From the NCBI RefSeq assembly GCF_014596445.1, contig NZ_MECL01000179.1, positions 26,039 through 90,038 on the forward strand: DNA of 64,000 nucleotides. Reading direction: 5' to 3'. Of this stretch, positions 19,260 through 28,327 are shown piece after piece (position 1 is the stretch's first letter; each line of letters starts with the position of its first letter). Below the pieces are notes generated by a model. The model was not told the origin of the DNA and did not search any database. It saw only the letters and a list, made by a program, of their open reading frames with translations. The translations under genes and the position numbers were made by a program. This DNA is from Streptomyces sp. CBMA29. Its GTDB lineage: Bacteria > Actinomycetota > Actinomycetes > Streptomycetales > Streptomycetaceae.

Positions 19260-19787
19260 ATGGCATTCGGCAGGGGCTACCGGAGCAGGTTGGAGCTCGA
19301 CTCCCAGCCGACGTCCGTCCGCTGGGTCCGTGCGCATACGGAGGATGTTCTGCGCGGTTGGTCAGCGCCCGATGCTCTCGTGGAGGACGCGGTGCTGGTC
19401 GTCTCCGAGTTGGCGACCAACGCGGTGCAGCACGCCGCCGGTGTCCCCGCAGAGGCTTGCACGGGACAGCGCGGCACCGAGTCCCGGTTCGCGGTCGGCC
19501 TGTGGACAGCGAACAGCGGACTCATCGTCGCTGTCTACGACGAGGTGCGTCGGCCACCCGTCCAGCAGAAGTCGTCACTGGAGTCGGACGGCGGACGGGG
19601 CCTGGCCCTCGTCGACGCGCTCAGCGCGAGGTGGGGCTACGCCTACCTGCCGCAGGGCTACGGGAAGTTGGTGTACGCGGTACTGAGCCCGCCGGGGCAA
19701 GGTGATACGACGGTGGCACTGACGGAACCGGCGCTCCAGCGACTGCTCACCGCTGACGCGGGCTTATCGGCTGCGGTGAGCGCATGA
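19260..19787 (+). CDS. RsbW/SpoIIAB-like ATP-binding protein
   Basis: 175 residues with an HATPase_c fold: N-box ELATNAVQHA (about 50-59), G1-like VYDEVRRPP and G2-like DGGRGLALVDAL. This is the anti-sigma-type serine kinase family. The Asp of a canonical G1 DxGxG is embedded in a divergent sequence, so kinase activity is uncertain. A TTA codon at 19764-19766, eight codons before the stop, predicts bldA dependence. Its stop overlaps the next ATG by 4 nt, and it is divergent from the XRE-TPR gene. Confidence 0.85.
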   Translation: MAFGRGYRSRLELDSQPTSVRWVRAHTEDVLRGWSAPDALVEDAVLVVSELATNAVQHAAGVPAEACTGQRGTESRFAVGLWTANSGLIVAVYDEVRRPPVQQKSSLESDGGRGLALVDALSARWGYAYLPQGYGKLVYAVLSPPGQGDTTVALTEPALQRLLTADAGLSAAVSA

Positions 19788-19807
19788 GTGGTGAGCGCAT
19801 GAGTGGT
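19778..19807 (+). repeat. 15-bp tandem duplication at a start codon
   Basis: Two exact copies of GAGCGCATGAGTGGT cover the end of the ATPase gene and the start of the next. They give two ATGs in frame (19784 and 19799), so the downstream protein begins MSGERMSGEQ. Confidence 0.9.
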
Positions 19808-20332
19808 GAGCAGCCCAGGCCGTTCAGCGTGCCGGGACGATGGACGATCACCACGCCGAACGGCCCGGAGGTCTCCGGCTACCTGCCCGACTGGGCGGAG
19901 GACGATCCGAGCGAGTCCGGGGTGCCGCTCGACCAGCTGCCTATCCGGCTGACGCACATCGAGCATCGCACCTTCTTCGAGGGCCAGCCGGTGAGCCTTG
20001 TGGAGACATGGCCGGGAAACACCGCGGAGGAGGAGGTGCTTCTCGGGGGCAGTATCGACTGTGCTCCGTACGCTTCGGATCCACGGTTTCGTCTCCCGGT
20101 CGTCAACATCCAGGTGTGCCCCGAGCACTGGATCGCGGGCCTCGATCCGGACGGAGTCGCCGAGGTCGCCGCGTGTCTCCTCGCCCAGGCCGAACTCCTC
20201 ATGCACGAGGTGCGTCCGGCCCTGATCGCCGCCCGCAAGGACTGGGAAGCACACCGTCCCCCACGGGACCAGGGTTCCCGGACGGACGGCAACCCGCTGT
20301 TCCCGGAACCTCCCTCAGCCACGCCCTCGTAG
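19784..20332 (+). CDS. Hypothetical protein (DUF6907-like)
   Basis: 182 residues, soluble, with no known catalytic motif. The C-terminal half (VCPEHWIAGLDPDGVAEVAACLLAQAELL) resembles small actinobacterial proteins of the DUF6907 kind, often found beside XRE regulators and RsbW-like ATPases; I hold this match loosely. ATG 19784 overlaps the upstream stop; the duplicated ATG at 19799 is equally possible. Confidence 0.6.
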   Translation: MSGERMSGEQPRPFSVPGRWTITTPNGPEVSGYLPDWAEDDPSESGVPLDQLPIRLTHIEHRTFFEGQPVSLVETWPGNTAEEEVLLGGSIDCAPYASDPRFRLPVVNIQVCPEHWIAGLDPDGVAEVAACLLAQAELLMHEVRPALIAARKDWEAHRPPRDQGSRTDGNPLFPEPPSATPS

Positions 20333-20538
20333 GAACACAAACGTCGCGCTCAGCGCAGCCGGACGGCTGCGTCAACGATCCGGGCCATCGGCCCGGCTGC
20401 GGCTCGTTGGATCTCCGGCAGGTAACGACTCGGTGAGAACCGGGCGGGGACCACATCCATCCGGCGGGGTGGCGCGTCTCACGTTCGAGCCGCACACTCT
20501 CATGTGACCGCGCCGCAGGGGCATTTGGAGCATTCAAC

Positions 20539-21429
20539 GTGATAACCGGCAGCAAGGCCATTCGTCGTACGTCCGTGGTGGCCGTCACCGCGGGCGCCGT
20601 ACTGACCGTCGGAGCGCTCGGCTCCACGGCCCAGGCGGCGACGCCCGCGCCGCCCCCGATCGTGGCCAAGGGCGGCTACGTGATGAACAACTCGACGGGC
20701 ACGACCTACTACACCAAGGCCGCCGACACCAAGCGGTCCACCGGCTCCACCACGAAGATCATGACCTTCGAGGTGGTGCTGCGGCAGAAGAAGCTCAATC
20801 TGAACACCAAGGTCACCGTCCAGAAGGCGTACAGCGACTACATCGTCAGCAAGAACGCCTCCTCGGCCCGCCTGATCGTCGGCGACAAGGTCACCGTGCG
20901 GCAGCTCCTGTACGGGATGATGCTGCCGTCCGGCTGCGACGCGGCGTACGCGCTGGCCGACAAGTACGGCGTGGGCTCCACGCGGGCCGCCCGGGTCAAG
21001 CAGTTCGTCGGCCAGATGAACTCCACCGCCAAGGCGCTGGGCCTGAAGAACACCCACTTCGACTCCTTCGACGGAATCGGCAACGGCAACAACTACTCGA
21101 CGCCGCGCGACCTGACGAAGCTCGCGAGCACCGCCATGAAGAGCGCCGACTTCCGCTCGGTGGTGAAGACCCGCTCCATCAAGACCAAGGCCACCACCAA
21201 GAGCAACGGCTACCGCTACTACACCTGGACCAACACCAATACGCTGCTGGGCAGTTACAGCGGCGCGATCGGCCTCAAGACGGGCTCGGGCCCGCAGGCC
21301 GGCTACTGCCTCGTCTTCGCCGCCACGCGTGGCAACCGCACCGTGATCGGGACCGTCCTGTCGTCCAGCTCGGTGAACCAACGCGCGGCGGACGCGAAGA
21401 AGCTGATGGATTACGCCTTCAAGCGCTGA
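20539..21429 (+). CDS. Serine-type D-alanyl-D-alanine carboxypeptidase (PBP5/PBP7-like)
   Basis: 296 residues. Signal peptide 1-33 (STAQA). The penicillin-binding motifs are all present: S70-T-T-K73 with the acylated serine, S131-G-C133 in place of the usual SxN, and K247-T-G249. No C-terminal PBP5 domain or membrane anchor, so it is likely a secreted enzyme trimming stem-peptide D-Ala. GTG at 20539 with GGAG 8 nt upstream. A terminator hairpin follows. The Cys at the third SxN position is also seen in other actinobacterial members of this family. Confidence 0.88.
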   Translation: MITGSKAIRRTSVVAVTAGAVLTVGALGSTAQAATPAPPPIVAKGGYVMNNSTGTTYYTKAADTKRSTGSTTKIMTFEVVLRQKKLNLNTKVTVQKAYSDYIVSKNASSARLIVGDKVTVRQLLYGMMLPSGCDAAYALADKYGVGSTRAARVKQFVGQMNSTAKALGLKNTHFDSFDGIGNGNNYSTPRDLTKLASTAMKSADFRSVVKTRSIKTKATTKSNGYRYYTWTNTNTLLGSYSGAIGLKTGSGPQAGYCLVFAATRGNRTVIGTVLSSSSVNQRAADAKKLMDYAFKR

Positions 21430-21465
21430 CGCGGTCGCCCACACGCATCAGGCCCGGCACGCATC

Positions 21466-21499
21466 AGGCCCCGCACGCCGGAGACGGTGTGCGGGGCCT
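21466..21499. terminator. Bidirectional terminator hairpin
   Basis: 11-bp perfect stem (21466-21476 with 21489-21499) and a 12-nt loop between convergent genes. Confidence 0.8.
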
Positions 21500-21524
21500 T
21501 CGTGCAAAGCGGTTGGCTACGGCG

Positions 21525-23747
21525 TCAGTTGGTGAAACAGATGTACTTCCACGCCCCGTAGGTCGTGGTGTTCAACGTGTCGCCGGAGGAGCCGCTGACG
21601 TAGGCCGAGCGCACTCGGGCGCGGATGCCGGACTGGCCGGGGTGGCCCAGGTTGACGGCCGACTTGCCGTTGGTGCCGAGCTTGAAGTACTCGCTGGCGG
21701 AGTTGTACCACTTGCCCCGGTAGTACACCTGCACTTCAAGGCGCTGCTTACGGCCCTTGTAGTACGTCATCGTCGTCGTGTCGATGACGTCGGTCCTCTT
21801 GTGGAAGTAGTAGTACGACGTGGACCCGATCTTGCCGGTCCGGTAGTACCGCGACAGCGTCGACGACACCTTCACCCGCGCGAGTCCGGTGGACTTCAGC
21901 GTCCTCGGCGCGGTCCGGGAGTCACCCTTGTAGACGGCGGTGACCGTGGTGTTGCGGGTCATGCTCACCGACACCGACAGGTTGCCGCCGGAGTTGACCC
22001 TGGCGGACTTCAGCAGCTTGTTCGGCTTGTCGCCGCCGTAGGGGTCGGCCCAGATCTCGACGGTCCGGTTCTTGTACGTCGAGCCCAGGTGCGCCGTGAA
22101 GACGACCGTCTTCCCGTAGTCGTACAGCTTCCTGTTGTTGTTCAGCGTCAGCGCCGGGGTGGCACGGGAGACGGCGACAGTGCGGGAGGCGGTCGCCGCG
22201 ATGTGCGCGGTGTCACCGGCGTACCGCACCGTGTATTTGACGCTGCCGCCGGCCGGCGGGGTGTCCTTGAAGGAGAAGCCACCGCCGGAGGTCGTTCTGA
22301 CGGAGGCCAGCGCCTTGCCCGTGGGGCTTTCGAGGTCCGTCCGGGTCACCGTGAGCACCGTGCCCACCGGGACCGCCGACTTGGACGTCAACTTGCCGCT
22401 GACGGTGAGCGCCTTGGCCCTGGTGGCCGTGGCGGGAGCCGACACGGTCAGGGTGGGCATCTCCTTGGTGGGATCGGTCAGGGCGCGCAGGCTGTAAGTG
22501 CCGTAGGAGTTCTCGGACACCGCGAAGATCCGGCTGAGGTCGGGTGCCCAGGCCAGCGCGCCGTCGACCAGGGTGTCGGCGCCGCTGCTGTTGCCCGTGT
22601 TGGGGAAGTCGTACTCCCGTGTCGGCGTCGTGGCGCCCGGCTTGTAGATGTGGACGTCGGGCTCGTACCAGGAGAAGCTGCCGCCCGCGACGGTGCCGTT
22701 GGGAGCGACCGCCACGGCGTTCGGATAGGCGTCGATCGGATACCGGCCGACGTGCGAGAGGTCCGTGGTGGAGTACGCGCCGAGGCCGTACCCGTAGCCG
22801 CCGGTGTCCCAGGAGGTGAGGACCTGTTTGCCGTCGGGCGTCAGGGCGATCTGCTCCACACTGGTGTCCATGCTGCCGGAAGCCCGCAGCACGGCTCCGT
22901 CCGCCGAGACGTCGAACACCGCGAGCTCGCCGCCACTGCCGGCCGCCACCACGTCCGGGGTACCGGACTTGCCGGACGCGGAGGCGAGCAGGGGCGCGCC
23001 GTTCCAACTGTGCGCGCCCTCTTCCAGGGTGACGGCGGCGCCGTTGGTGGTGGTAGTGCTGGTGTGGGTGGTGGCGGCGGCGAAGGACGCGGTCCTGGCG
23101 GTGTCGGCGGTGGGCGCGGCCGTGGTGGGCGAATCCGTGGGAGGCGGGTCCGTGACAGGCGGGTCCGTGACAGGCGGGTCCGTCGGCGTATCCGCGTCCG
23201 TCGGCGTCGGCTCAGGCGTCGGCTCGGTGTCCGTCGGAGTAGGGGTGGGCGGGTCGGTCGGCGGCGGGTCGGTCGGCGGGGTGGTCGGCGGATCGAGGTC
23301 CAGGGAGCCGAGGTTGCCCGTTCCGTTCGCCGTGTAGCCGAACCAGATCGTGTGCTTGGTCATCGCCAGGTGGCGCGGGGCGACACCGAGCGGGTAGCGG
23401 GCCGTCTCGCGCAGTGTGGCCGTGTCGATCGCCGAGATCGCGTCGGCTGTCGGGAGCGCGACGTACACCGTCGAGGAGTCCGCGGACAGGACGAGCCCGG
23501 CGGCGCCCGGCTCCGAGGTGATCTGGGCGATCGTCTTGCCGTTGTAGTCGGCGACGACGACCTTGTTGCCGGCGCCGCTGATGAAGACGCGCCGGTGCGC
23601 GCCGTCGACCACCATGTCGGAGTACGAGGTGATCGGCAGGGTGGCCGCGCTGTCGGCGGCGGCCGGTTCGGCCGCGACCCCGAGCAGGGACGCGGTCGCG
23701 AGCAGGACGGACAGAGCCGTCCCGCCCGCCACATGACGGGTGAGCAA
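21525..23747 (-). CDS. Secreted beta-propeller/Ig-like repeat protein
   Basis: 740 residues from a TTG at 23747, chosen because GGGGGGAA sits about 8 nt upstream and a signal peptide (TRHVAGGTALSVLLATASLLG) follows at once; GTG 23768 is the alternative. The N-terminal half is a YncE-like propeller (VVDGAHRRVFISGAGNKVVVADYNG, STVYVALPTADAISAID) interrupted by a 60-residue Pro/Thr/Asp linker. After the propeller come Ig-like beta domains (TLTVSAPATATRAKALTVSGKL) and a Lys/Tyr-rich beta C-terminus (GKIGSTSYYYFHK). No enzyme motif. Probably extracellular; function unknown. Confidence 0.75.
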   Translation of the reverse strand: MLTRHVAGGTALSVLLATASLLGVAAEPAAADSAATLPITSYSDMVVDGAHRRVFISGAGNKVVVADYNGKTIAQITSEPGAAGLVLSADSSTVYVALPTADAISAIDTATLRETARYPLGVAPRHLAMTKHTIWFGYTANGTGNLGSLDLDPPTTPPTDPPPTDPPTPTPTDTEPTPEPTPTDADTPTDPPVTDPPVTDPPPTDSPTTAAPTADTARTASFAAATTHTSTTTTNGAAVTLEEGAHSWNGAPLLASASGKSGTPDVVAAGSGGELAVFDVSADGAVLRASGSMDTSVEQIALTPDGKQVLTSWDTGGYGYGLGAYSTTDLSHVGRYPIDAYPNAVAVAPNGTVAGGSFSWYEPDVHIYKPGATTPTREYDFPNTGNSSGADTLVDGALAWAPDLSRIFAVSENSYGTYSLRALTDPTKEMPTLTVSAPATATRAKALTVSGKLTSKSAVPVGTVLTVTRTDLESPTGKALASVRTTSGGGFSFKDTPPAGGSVKYTVRYAGDTAHIAATASRTVAVSRATPALTLNNNRKLYDYGKTVVFTAHLGSTYKNRTVEIWADPYGGDKPNKLLKSARVNSGGNLSVSVSMTRNTTVTAVYKGDSRTAPRTLKSTGLARVKVSSTLSRYYRTGKIGSTSYYYFHKRTDVIDTTTMTYYKGRKQRLEVQVYYRGKWYNSASEYFKLGTNGKSAVNLGHPGQSGIRARVRSAYVSGSSGDTLNTTTYGAWKYICFTN

Positions 23748-24082
23748 AGTGGTTCCCCCCAGGAACACGTGCGAGGCCGGACGTCCTCCGGCAAGATGCG
23801 GGCGCGCCGCCGAGCGCGGGTTCCGATGCGGACCCGGCCTGCTCGCGGCGCCGACCATGAGCACGATAGGGCATGGCTGTGACAGCGGGCCATCGTATTG
23901 GCGGGACCGCCGCTCCGTCACCGCGCCTTGTCCCGGCGGTGGCCGTACCGTGCCCGATTCGGTCCCTGATCTCCTACAACCTTCCGGCGCGCGGTACGGA
24001 GCCCGTGCCCGTACCGCGCGTCCGGTGGCAGGTCAACGCCGAGCGTAGGCAGCGCTGAGCGTCGGTCAGTGCTGAGCGTCGG
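23748..24082. other. Intergenic region with repeat
   Basis: 335 nt between two minus-strand genes. Apart from the 17-bp direct repeat at its edge (24061-24094) nothing convincing is seen. Confidence 0.5.
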
Positions 24083-24094
24083 TCAGTGCTGAGC
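24061..24094. repeat. 17-bp tandem duplication across a stop codon
   Basis: Two exact copies of GTCGGTCAGTGCTGAGC. The second holds the last codons and stop of the snapalysin gene; the first lies just beyond it. Confidence 0.9.
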
Positions 24095-24676
24095 GGTGGA
24101 CGCCGACGGGGACCAGATGTCGATCACGATCTGCTGCCGCTCGGGGCGGACGGCCGCCGCGCGGCCCGCGTAGTTGCGGTCGACCTGGGCCGCCTCCGCC
24201 GCGTTCGGCTTGGCGTTGAGGCACGCGGTGCCGGGGCCGTGCCCCGACATCAACTCCGAGCACGGGCCGCTGTAGTGGTCGAGCAGCCCGAGGATGTGCC
24301 CCGTCTCGTGCGCGGTGATCCGGGTCACGTCGTACCCCTCGTTGACCGCCTCCTGCCCCAACTGCACCTGGCCCCTGCTGCCTCCGGGCACGATCGGACC
24401 CAACGTCGTCTGCGGCCACCCGCTGGTCGCCTTGTACACGAAGTTCGCCGAGCTCGCCGAACTGGCCGGTTGCATACGCACGTTGTGCACCGCGCTGTTC
24501 CAGTTCTGCACCCCCTGCGTGATCGCCGCCGCCCACTGCCCCGCCTGGCTGGCGTCATACGTCAAGGTGACGACCGCCGTCGCCGCCTTCGGCTCGGCCT
24601 GCGCCGAAGCGACCCCGGACGCGGTGCCCACCATGGCCGGAATCAGCGCCGCCACAGCGACTATTCGCGTGATCAT
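24083..24676 (-). CDS. Snapalysin-family secreted zinc metalloprotease
   Basis: 197 residues. Signal peptide about 1-27, then a short catalytic domain with HETGHILGLLDH at 123-134, the zinc signature HExxHxxGxxD (His123, Glu124, His127, Asp133) of family M7. Cys139 and Cys152 can form the family disulfide. There is little or no propeptide. AGGAGG lies 12 nt before ATG 24676; an in-frame GTG 9 nt upstream is too close to it. The LysR activator usually divergent from snapalysin genes is absent; the upstream neighbour is a nitroreductase. Confidence 0.88.
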   Translation of the reverse strand: MITRIVAVAALIPAMVGTASGVASAQAEPKAATAVVTLTYDASQAGQWAAAITQGVQNWNSAVHNVRMQPASSASSANFVYKATSGWPQTTLGPIVPGGSRGQVQLGQEAVNEGYDVTRITAHETGHILGLLDHYSGPCSELMSGHGPGTACLNAKPNAAEAAQVDRNYAGRAAAVRPERQQIVIDIWSPSASTAQH

Positions 24677-24937
24677 GAGACTCACCCACCTCCTCAGAAC
24701 CAGTTGCCCCGCAGTCCTCCAGAGCATCACGCCCCCGACCCCCACCACAAGTACCCGTTTCCCACCCTTTCCCCGCCATCCCGCCATCCCGCCCCAAGCC
24801 CCGGCCGTGACTTTCCGGCACCGGGGGGTGGCCGGCCGGGAAGACACCCCTCTCCACACCCGTCGCGTGACGGTCCGTATCAGTGGTGCGTGCCGGTACG
24901 TGTCGGCGGGCGGGGCGGCGTGGCAGCATCTGGGGGC

Positions 24938-25540
24938 ATGGAATTCTCCGAGGTCGTCCGCCGTCGTCGCATGATCCGGCACTACTCCGACAAGCCGCTG
25001 GCCCCCGAGGTGACCGAGCGGATTCTGGCGTCCGCGCTGCGGGCCCCTTCGGCCGGTTTCTCGCAGGGGTGGGCGTTCCTCGCGCTGACCGACGCGGCCG
25101 ACCGCGCGCGGTTCTGGCCGTTCGTGCCCACGCGGGTCGAGAACACGCCGACCATGCAGGACGCGCCCCTCGTCGTGGTGCCGCTGGCCCACAAGGCGAC
25201 GTACCTCGAACGCTACGCGGAGCCGGACAAGGGCTGGGAGGACCGCGCCGAGGCGCGCTGGCCGGCGCCGTACTGGTACATCGACACGGGCATGGCCTCG
25301 CTGCTCATGCTGCTGAGCGCCGTGGACGAGGGCCTGGGCGCCTGCTTCTTCGGCATCATGCCCGAGCATCTCCAGCCGTTCCGGGCCGAGTTCGGCATCC
25401 CCGACGCGTACGCGCCGCTCGGCGGCATCACCATCGGCTACCGCGCCGACGACCTCCCCCCGCAGAGCCCCCGCACCCGCGACCGCCGCCGCGACCCCCA
25501 GGAGGTCGTCCACCGCGGCCAGTGGGGCCGCCACGCCTGA
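24938..25540 (+). CDS. Nitroreductase family protein
   Basis: 200 residues with the FMN-binding nitroreductase fold: EFSEVVRRRRMIRHYSDKPL (FMN phosphate-binding arginines), APSAGFSQGWAFLAL, DTGMASLLMLLSAVDEGLGACFFGI and the C-terminal LGGITIGYRADD with an Arg-rich tail. Expected role is NAD(P)H-dependent reduction of nitro compounds or quinones; the true substrate is unknown. It is divergent from the protease gene and ends before a strong hairpin. Confidence 0.87.
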   Translation: MEFSEVVRRRRMIRHYSDKPLAPEVTERILASALRAPSAGFSQGWAFLALTDAADRARFWPFVPTRVENTPTMQDAPLVVVPLAHKATYLERYAEPDKGWEDRAEARWPAPYWYIDTGMASLLMLLSAVDEGLGACFFGIMPEHLQPFRAEFGIPDAYAPLGGITIGYRADDLPPQSPRTRDRRRDPQEVVHRGQWGRHA

Positions 25541-25563
25541 AAGAGCCCTCGCGGGGCGGAAAT

Positions 25564-25606
25564 AGCCCTCGCGGGCGACCCGGGGTGCGGGCCGCCCGCG
25601 AGGGCT
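25564..25606. terminator. Bidirectional terminator hairpin
   Basis: Perfect 14-bp stem (25564-25577 with 25593-25606), 15-nt loop, between convergent genes. Confidence 0.85.
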
Positions 25607-25624
25607 TCAGGGGAGAGAGCGGGG

Positions 25625-28327
25625 TCAGCCGGTGGTGCCTGCCGCGGCTCCGGCGGCGATGAGCCTGCGGTTGATGTCGCGGACCGGGCCCGGTTGGACC
25701 TTGAGGACGTCGCGGTCGTAGGTGATGAGGCCGTTCAACTCGCCCTCGACGTCGCTGATCTGGGTGTACACCGAGCCGGAGAGGTCGGTGGAGGCGTCGG
25801 GGATGAGAAGAGCGGTGTTGGCGACGTACGCCTTGGTGAGCTCCTCGATGGTGGGGACGTCACCGTAGTTCTGGCCGCCGGAGACGCCGAGGATGTGGCC
25901 GGGGATGGTGAGGGAGTAGCCGCCGTGCTCGCCGTCGACGGCGGCGCGGGTGGCGTCGGGGGCCGGGGAGGCGGGTCCGTGGTAGAGGTGGTAATCGATC
26001 AGGTCACCTCGGCCTGAATCGCCCTTGGACGCACAGCAGTTGACGCCGGAGGCGGGGTCGACCAGGCGGCTCGGGTCCTGTTGCTTGACCGAGTCGGCGA
26101 GGGCGCCGGTGGCTTCCTTGGTCTTCTCGCCCCAACCCTCGTTCGTCATCGTCCAGATGACGATGGACGGGCTGCTGATGTGCTGGTCGACGATCTCGTG
26201 GACCTGGCTGGTGAAGGCCGCGTCGCTGGCCGGGGTGGAGTCCGGGCCGGTGTTGCGGCTCGGCATGTCCTGCCAGACCATCAGGCCGAGCTTGTCCGCC
26301 CAGTAGTACCAGCGGGCGGGTTCGACCTTGATGTGCTTGCGCACCGCGTTGAAGCCGAGCTGCTTGTGCAGTTCGAGATCGGACTTCAGGGCGGCGTCGG
26401 TCGGCGCGGTGTAGATGCCGTCGGGCCAGAACCCCTGGTCGAGGGTGGCCAGGACGAACGTCGGCTTCCCGTTGAGCTCGATCTTGTTCACGCCGCCGAC
26501 CTTGCCGACGGAGATCGACCGCATGCCGAAGTAGGAGCCGACGGTGTCGATCGAGCGGCCGTTGGTGAGCGTGACCTGGAGGTTGTACAGATACGGGTGG
26601 TCGGGGCTCCACAGCTCCGGGTGCGGAATGCGCAGCTTCAGCGTCGTGCCCGCGGTGCCGACGGCCGCGCCGACGGGCTTGTGGCCCGCGTACGCGACGG
26701 CTGCCACCAGCGAGCGGGTCGACGTACCGGCCGCCGGACGCACCGTGACGGACAGCGTGCCGTCCTTCACATTCGGCGTCAGGACCAGGGAGTCGACGCT
26801 CGCGTCGGCCACCGGCTCCAGCCACACGGTCTGCCAGATGCCCGAAGTCGGCGTGTACCAGATGCCGCTGGGGCTGCGCGACTGCTTGCCGACGGGCGTG
26901 CCGTCGTCGGTGGTGTCCTTCACCTTCAGCAGGACGGTCTGCGGCCCGCTGCGGGTGAGCGCGTCGGTGACGTCGGCGGTGAACGCCTCGTATCCGCCCA
27001 CGTGGTGGGCGACCTGCCGGCCGTTGACGTACACCCACGTCTCGTAGTCGACCGCGCCGAAGTTCAGGTGCAGGCGCTGGCCCGAGCCGATCCGCCAGTT
27101 GGCGGGTACGGAGAAGGTGCGCTGGTACAGCGACCAGTCGTGGTGCTCGGCGACGCCGGACAGCGGCGCCTCCATCGGGTACGGCACCAGGATCTTGCCG
27201 CTCAGCTTCGACGTGGGCAGCGGCGCGCTCTGCGTGGTGCCCTGGAACTGCCAGGTGCCGTTGAGGTTCTGCCACTTGTCACGCGTCAACTGCGGCCGGG
27301 GGTAGTCAGGGAGCACGTGGGACGGGTCGACGTCCTTGGCGTACTTGCTGGCGAAGTACCAGGTGGAGTTGTTGGTCGCCAGACCCGAGAAGAGCGGTAC
27401 GGGACCGGCGGACGTCGTCAGGCCGCCGAGGCCGTCGTAGCTGATCCGCACATCGGAGTGCAGGGACACCGGGGTGTCCGACTCCCCTGCCGTGAGCAGG
27501 AGTTGGGAGCTGTTCGCCGGGTTGACGGAGACGCCCGGTGTCCACCGGCCCGCGCCCGCGATCACCGCGAGGTGCTTGGTGATGTCGGACGGCAGCGCGG
27601 TGACGGGGCCAGCCAACTGCACCGTGGCGGTCTTCCCCGAGGCGGCGACCACGGCGTTCACGTCGGACGGCGTGTAGCCGACCGGCAGATGCAGCGCCGC
27701 GTCCGGGATCGCCTGGCGGGCGATGCCGGGACCCGACCACTCCGTCTTGATGTACGCGCCGCCGTTGCCCTGGTTGTAGTCGAACGCCAACTGGTGGGCG
27801 CCGGCGGTCAGGGTGACCGGCTCGGACGTCGTCTGCACGTCCCAGTCGGTCGTCCAGTGGTCGATCACGCTCGACCCGTCGAGCGACATCCGGAAGCCGT
27901 TGTCACCCTTGATGTAGAAGGTGTACGTGCCGTCGGCCGGGACGTCGAGCTGGCCCGTCCAGTGCACGGCGACGTTCTCGGTCGAGCCCGCGTAACCGCG
28001 CAGCGTGGGGATCAGGTCGGGCACGTTCAGGGACGGCTCGACCGCGGTGCTGCTGTACTGCGCGAAGTCGAGCGAGGTGGCGTCGGTACTCAAGTAGTAG
28101 TCGCCGCGCAGACCTTGGGCGGTGTCGGCCGGAGCGGCGGACGCCCCGGCGGTGGAGGAGGCCGGTGCGGCGGCCGGTGCCGCGCCCGCCGCGGCCGGGG
28201 TCAGCAGCGCCGCGCCCAGTATCAGCGGCACCAGTGCGGTCAGCCGGGCCGTCCGGGACAGCCGGGACGACCCGGTACTGCCCGCCGGCCGGCGGCTGTT
28301 CGATGTGCGGGATATGCCTGATCTCAC
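25625..28327 (-). CDS. Secreted PA14-GH2 family glycoside hydrolase
   Basis: 900 residues from GTG 28327, preceded by GGAGAGG 10 nt upstream; the open frame runs further, but a signal peptide starts here. PA14 domain about 62-190 (GLRGDYYLSTD, HWTGQLDVPADGTYTFYIKGDNGFRMSLDG), then GH2 sugar-binding (WQNLNGTWQFQG, NFGAVDYETWVYVNGRQV), Ig-like and TIM-barrel domains. Putative acid/base Glu near residue 729 (TMTNEGWGE); putative nucleophile Glu near 799 (DGEHGGYS). Specificity could be beta-galactosidase, glucuronidase or mannosidase; PA14 suggests binding to a complex glycan. Operator-like sequence lies upstream at 28419-28434. Confidence 0.88.
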   Translation of the reverse strand: MRSGISRTSNSRRPAGSTGSSRLSRTARLTALVPLILGAALLTPAAAGAAPAAAPASSTAGASAAPADTAQGLRGDYYLSTDATSLDFAQYSSTAVEPSLNVPDLIPTLRGYAGSTENVAVHWTGQLDVPADGTYTFYIKGDNGFRMSLDGSSVIDHWTTDWDVQTTSEPVTLTAGAHQLAFDYNQGNGGAYIKTEWSGPGIARQAIPDAALHLPVGYTPSDVNAVVAASGKTATVQLAGPVTALPSDITKHLAVIAGAGRWTPGVSVNPANSSQLLLTAGESDTPVSLHSDVRISYDGLGGLTTSAGPVPLFSGLATNNSTWYFASKYAKDVDPSHVLPDYPRPQLTRDKWQNLNGTWQFQGTTQSAPLPTSKLSGKILVPYPMEAPLSGVAEHHDWSLYQRTFSVPANWRIGSGQRLHLNFGAVDYETWVYVNGRQVAHHVGGYEAFTADVTDALTRSGPQTVLLKVKDTTDDGTPVGKQSRSPSGIWYTPTSGIWQTVWLEPVADASVDSLVLTPNVKDGTLSVTVRPAAGTSTRSLVAAVAYAGHKPVGAAVGTAGTTLKLRIPHPELWSPDHPYLYNLQVTLTNGRSIDTVGSYFGMRSISVGKVGGVNKIELNGKPTFVLATLDQGFWPDGIYTAPTDAALKSDLELHKQLGFNAVRKHIKVEPARWYYWADKLGLMVWQDMPSRNTGPDSTPASDAAFTSQVHEIVDQHISSPSIVIWTMTNEGWGEKTKEATGALADSVKQQDPSRLVDPASGVNCCASKGDSGRGDLIDYHLYHGPASPAPDATRAAVDGEHGGYSLTIPGHILGVSGGQNYGDVPTIEELTKAYVANTALLIPDASTDLSGSVYTQISDVEGELNGLITYDRDVLKVQPGPVRDINRRLIAAGAAAGTTG

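Noticed and set aside
20333..20538. Possible c-di-AMP (ydaO) or other riboswitch upstream of the carboxypeptidase
   Set aside because: The expected conserved ydaO blocks were not found; only GC-rich stems that any sequence of this composition gives.
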